Source of the DNA: Lentzea tibetensis
GTDB lineage: Bacteria > Actinomycetota > Actinomycetes > Mycobacteriales > Pseudonocardiaceae
Length of the DNA stretch: 64,000 bases
Direction: 5' to 3'
Assembly: GCF_007845675.1 (NCBI RefSeq)
Contig: NZ_VOBR01000001.1
Coordinates: 310,001-374,000 of the forward strand
A program made the translations under genes and the position numbers. Shown here in pieces: positions 7,768 to 16,767 of the stretch (positions are counted from its first letter, which is position 1; the number at the start of each line of letters is the position of its first letter). The notes below the pieces were generated by a model that worked only from the letters and a program-made list of their open reading frames with translations, was not told the DNA's origin and did no database searches.

Positions 7768-9329
7768 GTCTGCTGTCCGTGGAGTCCGTCTCGGTGGACT
7801 TCGGAGCCACCCCGGCGGTCAGGGACGTCTCGTTCTCCCTGACCGCCGGGGAGGTGCTCGCCGTCGTCGGCGAGTCGGGTTCCGGCAAGACCGTGACCGC
7901 GATGTCGTTGCTGGGCCTGTTGCCCGGCACGGCATCCGTGCGCGGCAAGGCCTTCCTGAACGGCCGCGACCTGTACTCGTTGTCCCCCACCGAGCTGCGT
8001 TCGGTGCGGGGCAACGAGGTCGGGCTGGTGTTCCAGGAGCCGATGAGCGCGCTGAACCCGGTGTTCACGGTCGGCGACCAGATCGTGGAAGCCGTGCGCG
8101 CACACCGGTCCTGTTCCAAGTCCGAAGCCCGTGCACGGGCTCATGAGCTGCTCGGCCTGGTCGGGCTGCCGGTGGCGCGGTTCAGGGCGTACCCGCACGA
8201 GATGTCCGGTGGGCAGCTGCAGCGCGTGGTGATCGCGATGGCCGTGGCGAACGAGCCGTCGCTGCTGATCGCGGACGAGCCCACGACCGCGCTGGACGTC
8301 ACGGTGCAGGCCGAGATCCTGGCGCTGCTGCGCGACCTGCGGGGCCGCCTGGACGCGGCGATCCTGCTGATCACGCACGACATGGGCGTGGTGGCGGACA
8401 TCGCGGACCGGGTCGTGGTGATGCACGACGGGCGCGTGGTCGAGCAGGGTCCGGTCTTCGAGATCTTCGCTTCGCCGCAGGAGGAGTACACGCGGCAGCT
8501 GCTCGCGTCGGTCATCTCGCTCGGGTCGGCCGCCCGTCCCGCGCGGGTGGTCGACACGCCGGTGCTGCGACTCGACTCCCTTTCGGTGCACTACAAGAAG
8601 TTCCGCGCGGTCGACGACGTGAGCCTGGAGATCGGGCGGGGCGAGGTGCTCGGCCTGGTCGGTGAGTCCGGGTCAGGGAAGAGCACCATCGCCGGGGCGA
8701 TCACCGGGCTCGTGCCTTCCTACGACGGCACGATCACGTTGTCCGGGCAGGACATCTCGTCGTTGCGCGGCTCTTCGCTGAAGAAGGTGCGCGGACGGAT
8801 CGGCCTGGTGTTCCAGGATCCGCTGTCGTCGTTGAACCCGCGCGCCACGATCGCGCGCAGCATCGCGCAACCACTGCTGCTGCACACGTCGTTGCGCGGC
8901 TCGGCGCTCGACCAGCGCGTCGACGCGCTGCTGGACGCCGTGCAGTTGTCGGCCGCGCTGCGGTCGCGGTACCCGCACGAGCTGTCGGGCGGGCAGCGGC
9001 AGCGGGTGGGCATCGCGCGGGCGATCGCGCTCGACCCCGACCTGCTGATCGCGGACGAGCCCACCTCCGCGCTGGACGTGTCCGTGCAGGCCCGGATCCT
9101 CGACCTGTTCCGGTCGTTGCAGGAGTCGCTGAAGTTCGCCTGCCTGTTCATCAGCCACGACCTGGCGGTCGTCGAACAGCTGGCCGACCGGGTGGCGGTG
9201 CTGCACTCGGGCCGCGTCGTCGAGCAGGGCACGCACGTGTTCTCCGCGCCGGCAGATCCGTACACGCAACGCCTGGTCGCGGCGGCTCCGGTGGCCGATC
9301 CGGTGGTCCAGCGGGCCAGACGCTCCTGA
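7764..9329 (+). CDS. Fused double ABC ATPase for oligopeptide import (DppD-DppF fusion)
   Basis: A 521-residue protein carrying two complete ABC ATPase domains. Domain 1 has Walker A GESGSGKT at 36-43, Q-loop VFQEPMSALNP, signature MSGGQLQRV and Walker B LLIADEPTTALD. Domain 2 has GESGSGKS, VFQDPLSSLNPRA, LSGGQRQRV and LLIADEPTSALD. Each keeps its switch histidine (ITHD, ISHD). Oligopeptide importers normally use two separate ATPases; the fusion is a known variant. Start GTG at 7764 overlaps the lipoprotein stop. Confidence 0.93.
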   Translation: MSLLSVESVSVDFGATPAVRDVSFSLTAGEVLAVVGESGSGKTVTAMSLLGLLPGTASVRGKAFLNGRDLYSLSPTELRSVRGNEVGLVFQEPMSALNPVFTVGDQIVEAVRAHRSCSKSEARARAHELLGLVGLPVARFRAYPHEMSGGQLQRVVIAMAVANEPSLLIADEPTTALDVTVQAEILALLRDLRGRLDAAILLITHDMGVVADIADRVVVMHDGRVVEQGPVFEIFASPQEEYTRQLLASVISLGSAARPARVVDTPVLRLDSLSVHYKKFRAVDDVSLEIGRGEVLGLVGESGSGKSTIAGAITGLVPSYDGTITLSGQDISSLRGSSLKKVRGRIGLVFQDPLSSLNPRATIARSIAQPLLLHTSLRGSALDQRVDALLDAVQLSAALRSRYPHELSGGQRQRVGIARAIALDPDLLIADEPTSALDVSVQARILDLFRSLQESLKFACLFISHDLAVVEQLADRVAVLHSGRVVEQGTHVFSAPADPYTQRLVAAAPVADPVVQRARRS

Positions 9330-9361
9330 TTTTGTCGGTGCTCGTCGGCACAATCATCCCC

Positions 9362-9475
9362 ATGACCCGACCCGCACTCGACCTGAGCACGTTCGCCCGC
9401 ACACTCGGCGTGAGCCCGTCCGGTGGCAGACAGCCGGCCGCCTGGCAGGCGCACCGCGCGCTCCCCCGCCCATGA
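9362..9475 (+). CDS. Possible 37-residue ORF coupled to alditol oxidase
   Basis: ATG at 9362 opens a short frame beginning MTRPALDLSTFARTLGVSP that ends exactly in an ATGA overlap (9472-9475) with the alditol oxidase start. That oxidase lacks its own Shine-Dalgarno, so this frame could be a coupling leader. The only evidence is position and the overlap; no homologue is recognised. Confidence 0.3.
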   Translation: MTRPALDLSTFARTLGVSPSGGRQPAAWQAHRALPRP

Positions 9476-10686
9476 AGGCGAACTGGGCGGGCAACGTGGA
9501 ATATTCGGCAGCTCGGTACTCGTCGCCCTCGTCCCTGGCGGAGCTGCAGTCGGTCGTCGCGTCGTCGGATCACGTGCACGCGGTCGGCGCAGGCCACTCG
9601 TTCAGCCGGATCGCCGACACCACGGGCACGTTGATCTCACTGGACCGCATGCCCCGTGTGTTCTCGGTGGGGTCGACGGTGCGGGTGGACGCGGGCATGA
9701 GGCTGGCGAAGCTGGCCGCCCTGCTCGACGCCTCGGATCTGGCGCTGCACAGCATGCCGTCGCTGCCGCACATCACCGTGGCGGGCGCGGTGACGACGGC
9801 GACCCACGGCTCGGGCGACACCTGCGGTTCGCTGGCGAGCGCGGTCCGTTCGCTGGAGCTCGTGACGGCGACGGGCGACGTGGTGACGGTGTCCGGTGCG
9901 GACCTCGCGGGCACCGTGGTGTCGCTGGGCGGCCTGGGCGTGATCGTGAGCGTGTCCTTGGAGGTGCTGCCTGCTTTCCAGGTGTCGCAACAGGTGTGGG
10001 AAGGCGTGCCGTGGGAGACCCTGGTGTCCGACCTGGACGCCGTCTTCGCCAGCGCCTACAGCGTCAGCGCTTTCGTGTCCTGGCCGGACTCCGTCTCCGT
10101 GTGGGCGAAGAGCCGGGTCGGTGCTCCGCCTGCCGACCTGTCGTGGACGGGCGGCAGGCCCGCTCCCGGTCCACGCCACCCGGTGCCGACCCAGTCGGCC
10201 GAGCACTGCACCCAGCAGGGCGGCGTGCCGGGTCCGTGGCACGAGCGCCTGCCGCACTTCCGCGCCGAGTTCACGCCGAGCGTGGGCGCCGAACTCCAGA
10301 CCGAGTACTTCGTGCCCCGCTCCCGCGCGGCAGCGGCTTTGACCGCTCTGTCGGCGTTGTCGCCGTAGTTCGCACCGCTGGTGCAGGCCTGCGAAGTCCG
10401 CACGGTAGCCGCGGACTCGTACTGGCTGAGCCCCTCTTTCGACACCGACAGCCTGGCCGTCCACTTCACCTGGACCGCGGACACGGCAGCCGTGCGAGCG
10501 GTGCTCCCGGAGGTCGAGGCCGCCCTGTCCCCGCGCCCGCACTGGGCGAAGCTGTCCGAGATCCCGCCCGCCACCTTGGCCGAGCGCTATCCGGCCTGGT
10601 CTCGGTTCGCTGACCTCCTGTCGGCCTACGACCCCGAGGGGAAGTTCCGCAATGCCGCTCTGACCCACTACTTCCCGCTCGGCTGA
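9472..10686 (+). pseudogene. Alditol/xylitol oxidase-like flavoprotein interrupted by in-frame TAG
   Basis: The frame encodes a full-length FAD-linked alditol oxidase of about 404 codons, but a TAG at 10366-10368 cuts it after residue 298. The N-terminal PCMH domain is intact: NWAGNVEY, GAGHSF with the His (residue 42) that carries FAD covalently in AldO-type enzymes, and PHITVAGAVTTATHGSG. Before the stop the frame reads VPGPWHERLPHFRAEFTPS, and after it, in the same frame, FAPLVQACEVRTVAADSYWLSPSF, HFTW and the terminal YDPEGKFRNAALTHYFPLG. A CAG-to-TAG change is the simplest cause. The truncated product would lack the substrate-cap domain. It could be a recent null allele, a read error or readthrough; the last 19 bp overlap the convergent Gfo/Idh/MocA gene. 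Confidence 0.8.
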
Positions 10687-11741
10687 CCGGCTGCCCAAGG
10701 TCCGGCCTCGGTGGTCACCGGCCGCCCGCTCCGCCACGACTCCGCGATCGCCAACGACAGGAGGTGGTCCTGACACGCCTCAGCCAACGGATAGAGCGGC
10801 GGCCCGCCGTCCACCCACGCGGCCATGAGGTCGAGACACCGCGCGATGGCGATCTCCTCGTCCGACAGCCGCGCCGGGAAGTACGGGTTGCGCCACACCA
10901 CGGCCCCGTCGACCGTCAGGGCGTCCAGCGCGAACCCCTCCAGGTTGCTGCCGATGCCCGTCTGCCGGCGTTCGATCCGGCTGCGCACGGGTGTCCGCGC
11001 GTCGGCCATGCGCACGACCTCGTCGTCGACGATCTCGCCGTGCGTGCCGCGCAGCACGTGCCGGTGCGAGCGGAGCGGGTGCCACCACTGGCCGTCGGTG
11101 AAGTCGTACGAGCCGACCCGGTCGCCGAACGAGAGCGTCGCGACGGTGCGGTGCGCGGTGACCAGTTCGGGCTCGGGCCAGCCTGAGCGGTCCGGGCCGC
11201 GCAGCAGGGACTCGGTGAAGCGCTGCGCGACGACGGTCGCCGGCGTGAAGCCGACGTCCAGCCAGGAGCGCAGCAGCGCGACCGCGTGGTAGTCGTGCGT
11301 CGACGACACGGAAGCGCTGGTCGCGGTGCCGATCAGCCGCGCCAGGTCCCGGCGCACCGAGTGCAGTGGTTGCAGCGGGTACTGCTCGGCGACCTGCACC
11401 AACCCGGACGCGCCGACCGAGTCCCACAGGGCGAACAGGCCGGGCACGTCCGCGGCGGGCGGCGTCTCGGACAGCACCGGCATGCCGTGCGCGACCAGTT
11501 CCTCGATGACACCGGGGTTGGCGTCGCGCGGCACGGACGTCACCACGAACGCCGGTGCGGCGGCGACCAGCTCGGCCGCGGTCCGGTAGGTCGGCACGCC
11601 CCACCGCGCGGTGATCTCGTCGCCCCGCGCGGCGTCGCGCGTGACCACGCCGACCACCCGGAAGCGGTCGGGCAGCACGCGGGCCAGCTCCAGGTAGAAG
11701 TCCGCGCGCCAGCCTCGTCCGATGATGCCGAAGTCGGTCAT
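10668..11741 (-). CDS. Gfo/Idh/MocA family NAD(P)-dependent oxidoreductase
   Basis: A 357-residue protein with the N-terminal Rossmann start MTDFGIIGRGWRADFYLELA (G-x-G-x-x-A-type loop with an R/W in place of the usual small residues), the VVGVVTRD strand, and ETPPA where family members have the EKPL/A lysine motif. The catalytic lysine of E-K-P is therefore Thr-Pro here. The C-terminal domain has STHDYHAVALLRSWLDVGF. ATG 11741 is chosen over an in-frame GTG six bases upstream. Family members act on sugars, inositols or biliverdin; the neighbouring broken alditol oxidase hints at polyol metabolism. Loss of the EKP lysine may mean altered chemistry. Confidence 0.8.
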   Translation of the reverse strand: MTDFGIIGRGWRADFYLELARVLPDRFRVVGVVTRDAARGDEITARWGVPTYRTAAELVAAAPAFVVTSVPRDANPGVIEELVAHGMPVLSETPPAADVPGLFALWDSVGASGLVQVAEQYPLQPLHSVRRDLARLIGTATSASVSSTHDYHAVALLRSWLDVGFTPATVVAQRFTESLLRGPDRSGWPEPELVTAHRTVATLSFGDRVGSYDFTDGQWWHPLRSHRHVLRGTHGEIVDDEVVRMADARTPVRSRIERRQTGIGSNLEGFALDALTVDGAVVWRNPYFPARLSDEEIAIARCLDLMAAWVDGGPPLYPLAEACQDHLLSLAIAESWRSGRPVTTEAGPWAAGQPSGK

Positions 11742-11789
11742 GGGCACATTGTGTCGCGGAGCACAGGCGCCATCAGCGAGCGACAGCGC

Positions 11790-11817
11790 TACAGTGTTCA
11801 GAAGTTTGTGAAACTTC
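11790..11817 (+). promoter_or_regulatory. -10 box followed by a perfect 17-bp palindrome
   Basis: TACAGT at 11790-11795 fits TANNNT. Six bases further on lies GAAGTTT-GTG-AAACTTC (11801-11817), a perfect 7+3+7 dyad ending 15 bp before the methyltransferase start. A dyad covering the transcription start is the classic place for a TetR/MarR-type repressor. No regulator gene is adjacent. Confidence 0.5.
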
Positions 11818-11832
11818 CGATGGGGGAGCGCA

Positions 11833-12645
11833 GTGGAGAAGGTTCATTTCACCGAGGAGAAAGCGACCATGCTGGCCACGCTGTACGGCCGCGCGCTGGA
11901 CAACCGGTCGCCCGACCCGGTGCTCGGCGACCAGGCGGCGGACGACGCGGTCCGGCGGATCGACTACGACTTCGGCAAGCTCGGGGTGGATCAGAACCTC
12001 GCGATGGCCGTGGTGCTCCGGGCCAAGCCGATGGACGCGTGGGCCGCCGAGTTCCTGCGCGCCAACCCGGACGCGGTCGTCGTGCACATGGGCTGCGGCA
12101 TGGACAGCCGGGTGTTCCGGCTCGACCCGCCCGCGACCGTCACGTGGTTCGACGTCGACTACCCCGAGGTGGTCGAGCTGCGCAGGAAGATCTACCCGTC
12201 ACGCGAGAGCTACCACCAGATCGGCACGTCGGTCACGGACTTCGCCTGGATCGACCAGGTGCCGTCCGACCGGCCCGCGCTGATCATCGCCGAGGGCCTG
12301 ACGATGTACCTCACCGAGGAGGGTGGCGAGGAGCTGTTCCGCAGGCTCATCGCGAAGTTCCCGCGCGGCGAGGTGGTCGTCGACCTGTACAGCAAGCTCG
12401 GCATCAAGCTGCAGAAGATGAACCCCGTGGTGCGCAAGGCGAACGCCACCCTGCACTGGGGCGTCGACGACCCGCGCGACCTCGAGAAGCTCGGGCTCAC
12501 GGTCGTTCGCGCACTGGACGTCGGCACCGCCTACCCGGACTCGGAGCTGGACCGGGTGTCCACGGGCACCCGCATCCAGATCCGCATCGCCAGGCTCATC
12601 CCCGCGCTCCGCAGGATGGGCCACATCGTCCGCTACAAGTTCTAG
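11833..12645 (+). CDS. Class I SAM methyltransferase, LCM/TcmP-like (PF04072)
   Basis: A 270-residue protein from GTG 11833, preceded by GGGGGAG. It follows the leucine-carboxyl-methyltransferase-type layout: N-terminal KATMLATLYGRALDNRSPDPVLGD, SAM motif VVHMGCGMDSRVFRL, TWFDVDYPEVVELR (acidic ribose-binding post) and AEGLTMYLTEEGGEELFRRL. In actinomycetes such enzymes include TcmP-type O-methyltransferases of polyketide pathways, but many stand alone. The upstream palindrome suggests dedicated repression. Its stop codon overlaps that of the convergent aldo/keto reductase remnant. Confidence 0.85.
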   Translation: MEKVHFTEEKATMLATLYGRALDNRSPDPVLGDQAADDAVRRIDYDFGKLGVDQNLAMAVVLRAKPMDAWAAEFLRANPDAVVVHMGCGMDSRVFRLDPPATVTWFDVDYPEVVELRRKIYPSRESYHQIGTSVTDFAWIDQVPSDRPALIIAEGLTMYLTEEGGEELFRRLIAKFPRGEVVVDLYSKLGIKLQKMNPVVRKANATLHWGVDDPRDLEKLGLTVVRALDVGTAYPDSELDRVSTGTRIQIRIARLIPALRRMGHIVRYKF

Positions 12646-13548
12646 CCCGCCGCTCGCTCGGCCACCGGCCTGCGCCTGCGCGCCGGGTCGACCAGCGCCT
12701 GCGGCCGCCACACACCGTCCGCCCGGTACACGTTGGTGCCGGGCGCGACGATCTCGTCGATCCGGTCCAGCGTCGCGTCGTCGAGCACCAGGTCGGCGCC
12801 CTTGAGCGTCGCCTCCAGCTGTTCCATCGTGCGCGGCCCGATGATCACGGACGTCACCGCCGGATGCGCTGCGGCGAAAGCGATCGCGAGCTCGGGCAAC
12901 GTCCGGCCGATGCCGTCGGCGACCTCGACGAGCTGCTCGACGGCATCGAGCTTGGCCGCCGTTTCGGCCAGCGCCGGGTCGAACCGCGCGGGCCGCAGCG
13001 CCGCGCGCCCGGCCGTCAGGTCGATGTCCTGGCCCTTGCGGTACCGGCCGGTGAGGAACCCGAACGCCAGCGGACTCCACACGAGCACACCCATGCCCAG
13101 CCGTTCGCACGTCGGCAACAGCTCGGCCTCGATCCCGCGCGCCAGCAACGAGTACGGCGGCTGCTCGGTCCGGAACCGCTGCAGGTTGCGCCGCTCCGCG
13201 ACGTGATACGCCTCGACGACGTCCGACGCGGGGAAGCTGGAACACCCGAACGCGCGGATCTTGCCCTGCGTCACCAGGTCGGTGAGCACGCCGAGCGTCT
13301 CGGCGATGTCCGTCGTGTGATCCGGGCGGTGGACCTGGTAGAGGTCGATCCAGTCGGTGCGCAGCCTGCGCAGGCTCTCCTCGACCTCGCCAGCACCACG
13401 TCGTCCCTGCGGCCCTGCAACGCCTTGCCGACGATCTCCTCCGACTCGCCGACCGAGTACATGTCGGCCGTGTCCACGAAGTTGTGCCGTGGTCCAGCGC
13501 GGTGTGGATGATGCGCATGCAGTCGTCGTGGTCGGAAATGGAGCGCAC
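12642..13548 (-). pseudogene. Eroded aldo/keto reductase (frameshift, internal deletion, lost N-terminus)
   Basis: Three frames must be joined to recover an aldo/keto reductase. Reading on the minus strand: [18 protein letters not shown], then after a one-base loss near 13488 [20 protein letters not shown] and GRRDDVVLA. About 25 residues that should follow (the TK-x-H-G-P-M-G region) are deleted at about 13388. A third frame then runs uninterrupted to 12642 from [19 protein letters not shown] through to TSVIIGPRTMEQLEA. The first beta strand and start region of the barrel are also missing upstream. The catalytic Asp/Tyr (DTADMY) and His (QVHRPD) survive but the lysine was in the deleted stretch. 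Clearly non-functional. Confidence 0.85.
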
Positions 13549-13558
13549 TCCAGGTCAA

Positions 13559-13586
13559 GTGAAAGGGACTGCCCAGTCCCTTTCAC
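13559..13586 (-). terminator. Perfect 13-bp stem terminator hairpin
   Basis: GTGAAAGGGACTG (13559-13571) and CAGTCCCTTTCAC (13574-13586) pair perfectly around two bases. It lies 17 bp beyond the stop of the lipoprotein gene at 13603 and just upstream of the eroded aldo/keto reductase. It is likely an intrinsic terminator for the lipoprotein transcript; there is no T-run, which is usual in actinomycetes. Confidence 0.75.
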
Positions 13587-13602
13587 CGCCCGCCAATTCT
13601 TC

Positions 13603-14343
13603 TTAGCTACATTTGATCTCCGGGTTGAAGAGCATCAGCGCGACGACCTTTCCGGCCTTCAGGTCGAAGGTCAGCACCCAGCCCTTCTGGTCGGGCACGG
13701 GCAGCTCGTAGGCGTCCTCGCCCTTGGACACCAGGTCCGGGTACGCCGCCTTGAGCTGCTCGAGGGTGGAGTCCTTGCCGATGTTCTTGGCCGTCGTGGC
13801 ACCGGGCGGCGCCACGATCAGCCGGAGCTTGTCCTGCCCGAACACGACGCCACCGTGGGCCTCGCGGGCCTCGGCGCGCTTGACGATCCGGTCGGTGGAC
13901 GCGGACGCCAGCTCGGCCACCTTGGCGCTGGCCTCGGCGGCTGCCGCGTTGCGCTCCGCGGAGTCGGCGAACTCGGCGGCGCTGGCGTTCGGTCCCGGCA
14001 CCGGCCCGATCTTGGCCTGAGCCTCGTCCGCGGCCTTCTGCGCGTCCGCGTACTTCTTCTCGACGTCCGCGTCCTCGGCCAGCTCCGCCGGGTCGGGCGC
14101 GGGGCCGCTCTGGAACCGGTAGTCCTCGCACGTGCCGGACTTGCCTGCGCCCGTGGCGCCGAGCTCGCCGGTGGCGAGCGCGTCCTGCTTGGACATGCCC
14201 GGCTTCAGCTTCCCGAAGCCCGCGACGTCGAAGTGCTTCGCCTGGCCGGCCGACGAGGACGTCGCCGACTCGCCAGGCGTGCAACCGGCAGCGGCCAGCG
14301 CCGCGACCATGACAACTACTGCTCTGAATCCCCCAGTGTTCAC
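13603..14343 (-). CDS. Secreted lipoprotein with Ala/Lys-rich coiled-coil region
   Basis: A 246-residue protein from GTG 14343. It has a lipoprotein signal peptide with a 13-residue hydrophobic core and lipobox LAAAGC. The mature part starts with a Ser/Thr linker, then KLKPGMSKQDALATGEL, a calcium/BLIP-like or SmpA/OmlA-like segment, and a Cys in GTCEDYRF. The middle (residues about 105-190) is rich in A, E, K and predicted helical/coiled coil. The C-terminal half (TLEQLKAAYPDLVSKGEDAYELPVPD then WVLTFDLKAGKVVALMLF) reads like a second SmpA/OmlA or PepSY-like repeat. A Cys near the C-terminus (IKCS) may pair with the earlier one. Role unknown. Confidence 0.75.
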   Translation of the reverse strand: MNTGGFRAVVVMVAALAAAGCTPGESATSSSAGQAKHFDVAGFGKLKPGMSKQDALATGELGATGAGKSGTCEDYRFQSGPAPDPAELAEDADVEKKYADAQKAADEAQAKIGPVPGPNASAAEFADSAERNAAAAEASAKVAELASASTDRIVKRAEAREAHGGVVFGQDKLRLIVAPPGATTAKNIGKDSTLEQLKAAYPDLVSKGEDAYELPVPDQKGWVLTFDLKAGKVVALMLFNPEIKCS

Positions 14344-14372
14344 GCGGACAAGATAACCGACCGCGCGAACGA

Positions 14373-15092
14373 CTATTTGCGAACCTCGATCAGAAACCGT
14401 TCCGTGTGTGACACGAATGGCATTGAGGCGTGCATCCGCTCCAACAAGTCCCGGTACTTCTCCACGCTGAAGTCGGGCACGAGCCACACGACCTTGCGCA
14501 GGTAGACGATCACCGCGGCGATGTCGAAGAACTCGGCCTTCAACGACTCGGCCCGCACGTCCACCACGGTCAGTCCGGCGGCCTCGGCCGCGGCAACCGC
14601 GGTCGAGGGATCACGACCGTTGTCCGGGGTCTGCGGCCCGAGGAAGTACTCGGTCAGCTCACGCCCCGACCCGGTCCCCACCTGCTGCGACAGGTAGGTC
14701 CCGCCGGGCGCCAGCACCCGAGCGATCTCCGGCCAGTCGGTCCACGTGGGATGCCTGCTCACCACGAGATCGAACGACTCGTCGGCGAACGGCAGGCCAC
14801 GCGTCTCGACCACCGCGGCGTGCGGGAGGTTGCGTGCGGCGATGCGCACGTTGGGCCGCCAGTGTTCGGTCGCGACCAGCACCGGAGGAGTGACCGGCAC
14901 CTCGGCGAGCACCTCGCCGCCGCCGGTGTGCACGTCCAGTGCGGCCCGCGCGGTGGCCATCCGCTCGGAGATCGTCTTCAGGTAGCCCCACGACGGGCGC
15001 TCCTCGGTGGCTCTGCCGTCGAACCACGAGAAGCCCCAGCCGTCGACCGGGGCGGACGCGCCCTCCGCCAGCAGGTCCTCGAAAGCGCTCAT
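14373..15092 (-). CDS. Class I SAM-dependent methyltransferase
   Basis: A 239-residue protein starting MSAFEDLLAEGASAPVDGWGF from ATG 15092; upstream in-frame codons lack this conserved family start. A central stretch (VLVATEHWRPNVRIAARNLP) stands for the SAM-binding region, followed by LPFADESFDLVVSRHPTWTDWPEIARVLAPGGTYLSQQVG, the methyltransferase-11 type motifs IV and V. The glycine-rich motif I reads VHTGGGEVL. Substrate unknown. It is divergent from the Tat-exported amidohydrolase with 112 bp between starts. Confidence 0.8.
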   Translation of the reverse strand: MSAFEDLLAEGASAPVDGWGFSWFDGRATEERPSWGYLKTISERMATARAALDVHTGGGEVLAEVPVTPPVLVATEHWRPNVRIAARNLPHAAVVETRGLPFADESFDLVVSRHPTWTDWPEIARVLAPGGTYLSQQVGTGSGRELTEYFLGPQTPDNGRDPSTAVAAAEAAGLTVVDVRAESLKAEFFDIAAVIVYLRKVVWLVPDFSVEKYRDLLERMHASMPFVSHTERFLIEVRK

Positions 15093-15204
15093 GACCTCGA
15101 TCTTCACCGACCACCCGGACGAGCGCATCCGCATTTCCATCGGGCTCCAGTGAGAACCAACTGGGGGCTGCCACGATCGGGGCAGATCGACGAACGGGGA
15201 CATC

Positions 15205-16692
15205 GTGGGAACCAGTCGCAGGCAGTTCCTTCAGTGGCTTTCGGTCATCAGCGCCGGTGTGGCGCTCCCGGCCACGGCGAGAGCCGCCGAGCAGGTGACC
15301 GTGATCAAGCACGCGACCGTGGTCGACGGCACCGACGGGCCGCCCCAGTGCGACGTCAGCGTGGTGCTCGTCGGTGACCGGATCGTGTACGTGGGCGTGC
15401 ACGCGGTCGTGCCCGACGGGGCGAAGGTCGTGGACGCGCGGGGCAAGTTCGTGATCCCCGGACTGTGGGACATGCACACGCACTACGCGTACTCCGAGGA
15501 CATCTTCATCCCGCTGCACATCGCCAACGGCGTCACGGGCATCCGCGAGATGTGGGGCTACCCGGAGGTCTTCGCGGTCCACCGGAAGATCGAGAGCGGC
15601 CAGCTGCTCGGGCCGCGCATGGAGATCGCGGGCAGCCTCACCGACGGGCCGAACTCGGTGTGGGCGCCCATGGCGACGGTCGTCAGCAACGAGGCCGAGG
15701 CACGCGCGGCGGCACAGCAGGCCAAGATCGACGGCGGCCACTTCATCAAGGCCTACTCGTACCTCGCCGCCGACACGCTCACCGCGCTCATCGACGAAGG
15801 CCGCAAGATCGGCCTGCCCACCGCGGGACATCTGCCGTGGCGGCTCCCGGCCGGCCCGACGAGCGACGCGGGCATGCGGTGCTTCGAGCACCTCTACGGC
15901 ATGCCGATCTCCACCTCGTACCGGCAGGACGACATCCTGCGCAAGCTCACCGAGACGCAGATCGACCCGGCCAATCCGAGGGCGTTCTACAACACCGCCC
16001 GTGAACTGGACCGGCAGGCGACGCTCACGCACGACCGCGCGAAAGCCGCGCGCCTGTACGAGAAGTTCGCCCGCAACGGCACCTGGCAGTCGCCGACGCT
16101 GACCGTGCTGCGCGTGATGTCCTCGCCCGCGGACACGTTCACCGGCGACCCGCGCCTCAAGTACATCCCGGCCGACCTCAAGGCGTACTGGGCGGACGTC
16201 ATCAAGGTCTGGGCGCCGAAGACACCCGAGCAGATCGCGCAGCAACGCGACTTCCTCGAGTTCCGGCAGCACATGGTCGCCACGATGGACCGCGCGGGCG
16301 TCGGCATCATCGGCGGCACGGACTGCGGCAACCCCTACACGCTGCCCGGTTTCGGCGCGCACGACGAGCTCTCCCTCCTCGTCGACTCGGGCCTGACGCC
16401 GAAGCGCGCGCTGCAGACCATGACCCGTGACGTGGCGCGGTTCCTCGGCAAGGAGCACGCGATGGGCACGGTCACCGCGGGCAAGGTGGCCGACCTCGTC
16501 GTGCTCGACGCCGACCCGTTGCGCGACATCCGCAATTCCACCAAGGTGCACGCGGTCGTCGCGCGCGGACGGCTGATCACCAAGGAGCAGCGGCAGAAGA
16601 TCCTCGCGGACGTCGAGGCGGCCGCGAACAAGCCCGCTCCGAAGCTGGCCACACCGGCGTGCGGCTGCCACTCGGGTGTGGCGTCCAGGTGA
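15205..16692 (+). CDS. Tat-exported amidohydrolase (imidazolonepropionase/prolidase-like)
   Basis: A 495-residue metal-dependent hydrolase from GTG 15205. Residues 1-28 form a twin-arginine signal (TSRRQFLQ, hydrophobic core, ATARA cleavage site). The mature enzyme has the amidohydrolase HxH pair at His91/His93 (WDMHTHY), a Lys in HFIKAYSYL, AGHLPW and CFEHLYG histidines, GGTDCGNPY with the catalytic Asp, and the terminal GTVTAGKVADLVVLDADPL beta-sandwich motif. It probably hydrolyses cyclic amides or dipeptides outside the cell; the exact substrate is not given by sequence. The C-terminus ends in a Cys-Gly-Cys. Confidence 0.88.
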   Translation: MGTSRRQFLQWLSVISAGVALPATARAAEQVTVIKHATVVDGTDGPPQCDVSVVLVGDRIVYVGVHAVVPDGAKVVDARGKFVIPGLWDMHTHYAYSEDIFIPLHIANGVTGIREMWGYPEVFAVHRKIESGQLLGPRMEIAGSLTDGPNSVWAPMATVVSNEAEARAAAQQAKIDGGHFIKAYSYLAADTLTALIDEGRKIGLPTAGHLPWRLPAGPTSDAGMRCFEHLYGMPISTSYRQDDILRKLTETQIDPANPRAFYNTARELDRQATLTHDRAKAARLYEKFARNGTWQSPTLTVLRVMSSPADTFTGDPRLKYIPADLKAYWADVIKVWAPKTPEQIAQQRDFLEFRQHMVATMDRAGVGIIGGTDCGNPYTLPGFGAHDELSLLVDSGLTPKRALQTMTRDVARFLGKEHAMGTVTAGKVADLVVLDADPLRDIRNSTKVHAVVARGRLITKEQRQKILADVEAAANKPAPKLATPACGCHSGVASR

Positions 16693-16752
16693 TCGGGAGT
16701 CCCAGCCGGGGTGGATGAGGCGTTGAGTGGCGGGACGGCGTTGCGCAGGCGC

Positions 16753-16767
16753 TGATCGCTCCGATCA
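16753..16767. terminator. Short dyad at convergent gene ends
   Basis: TGATCG-CTC-CGATCA is a perfect 6+3+6 dyad in the 72 bp between the converging amidohydrolase and YggT genes; it includes the YggT stop codon. It could be a weak bidirectional terminator. Confidence 0.35.

Noticed and set aside
12199-13548. Single 449-residue minus-strand protein
   Set aside because: Mostly antisense shadow of the LCM methyltransferase; only its first 20 codons belong to the broken reductase.
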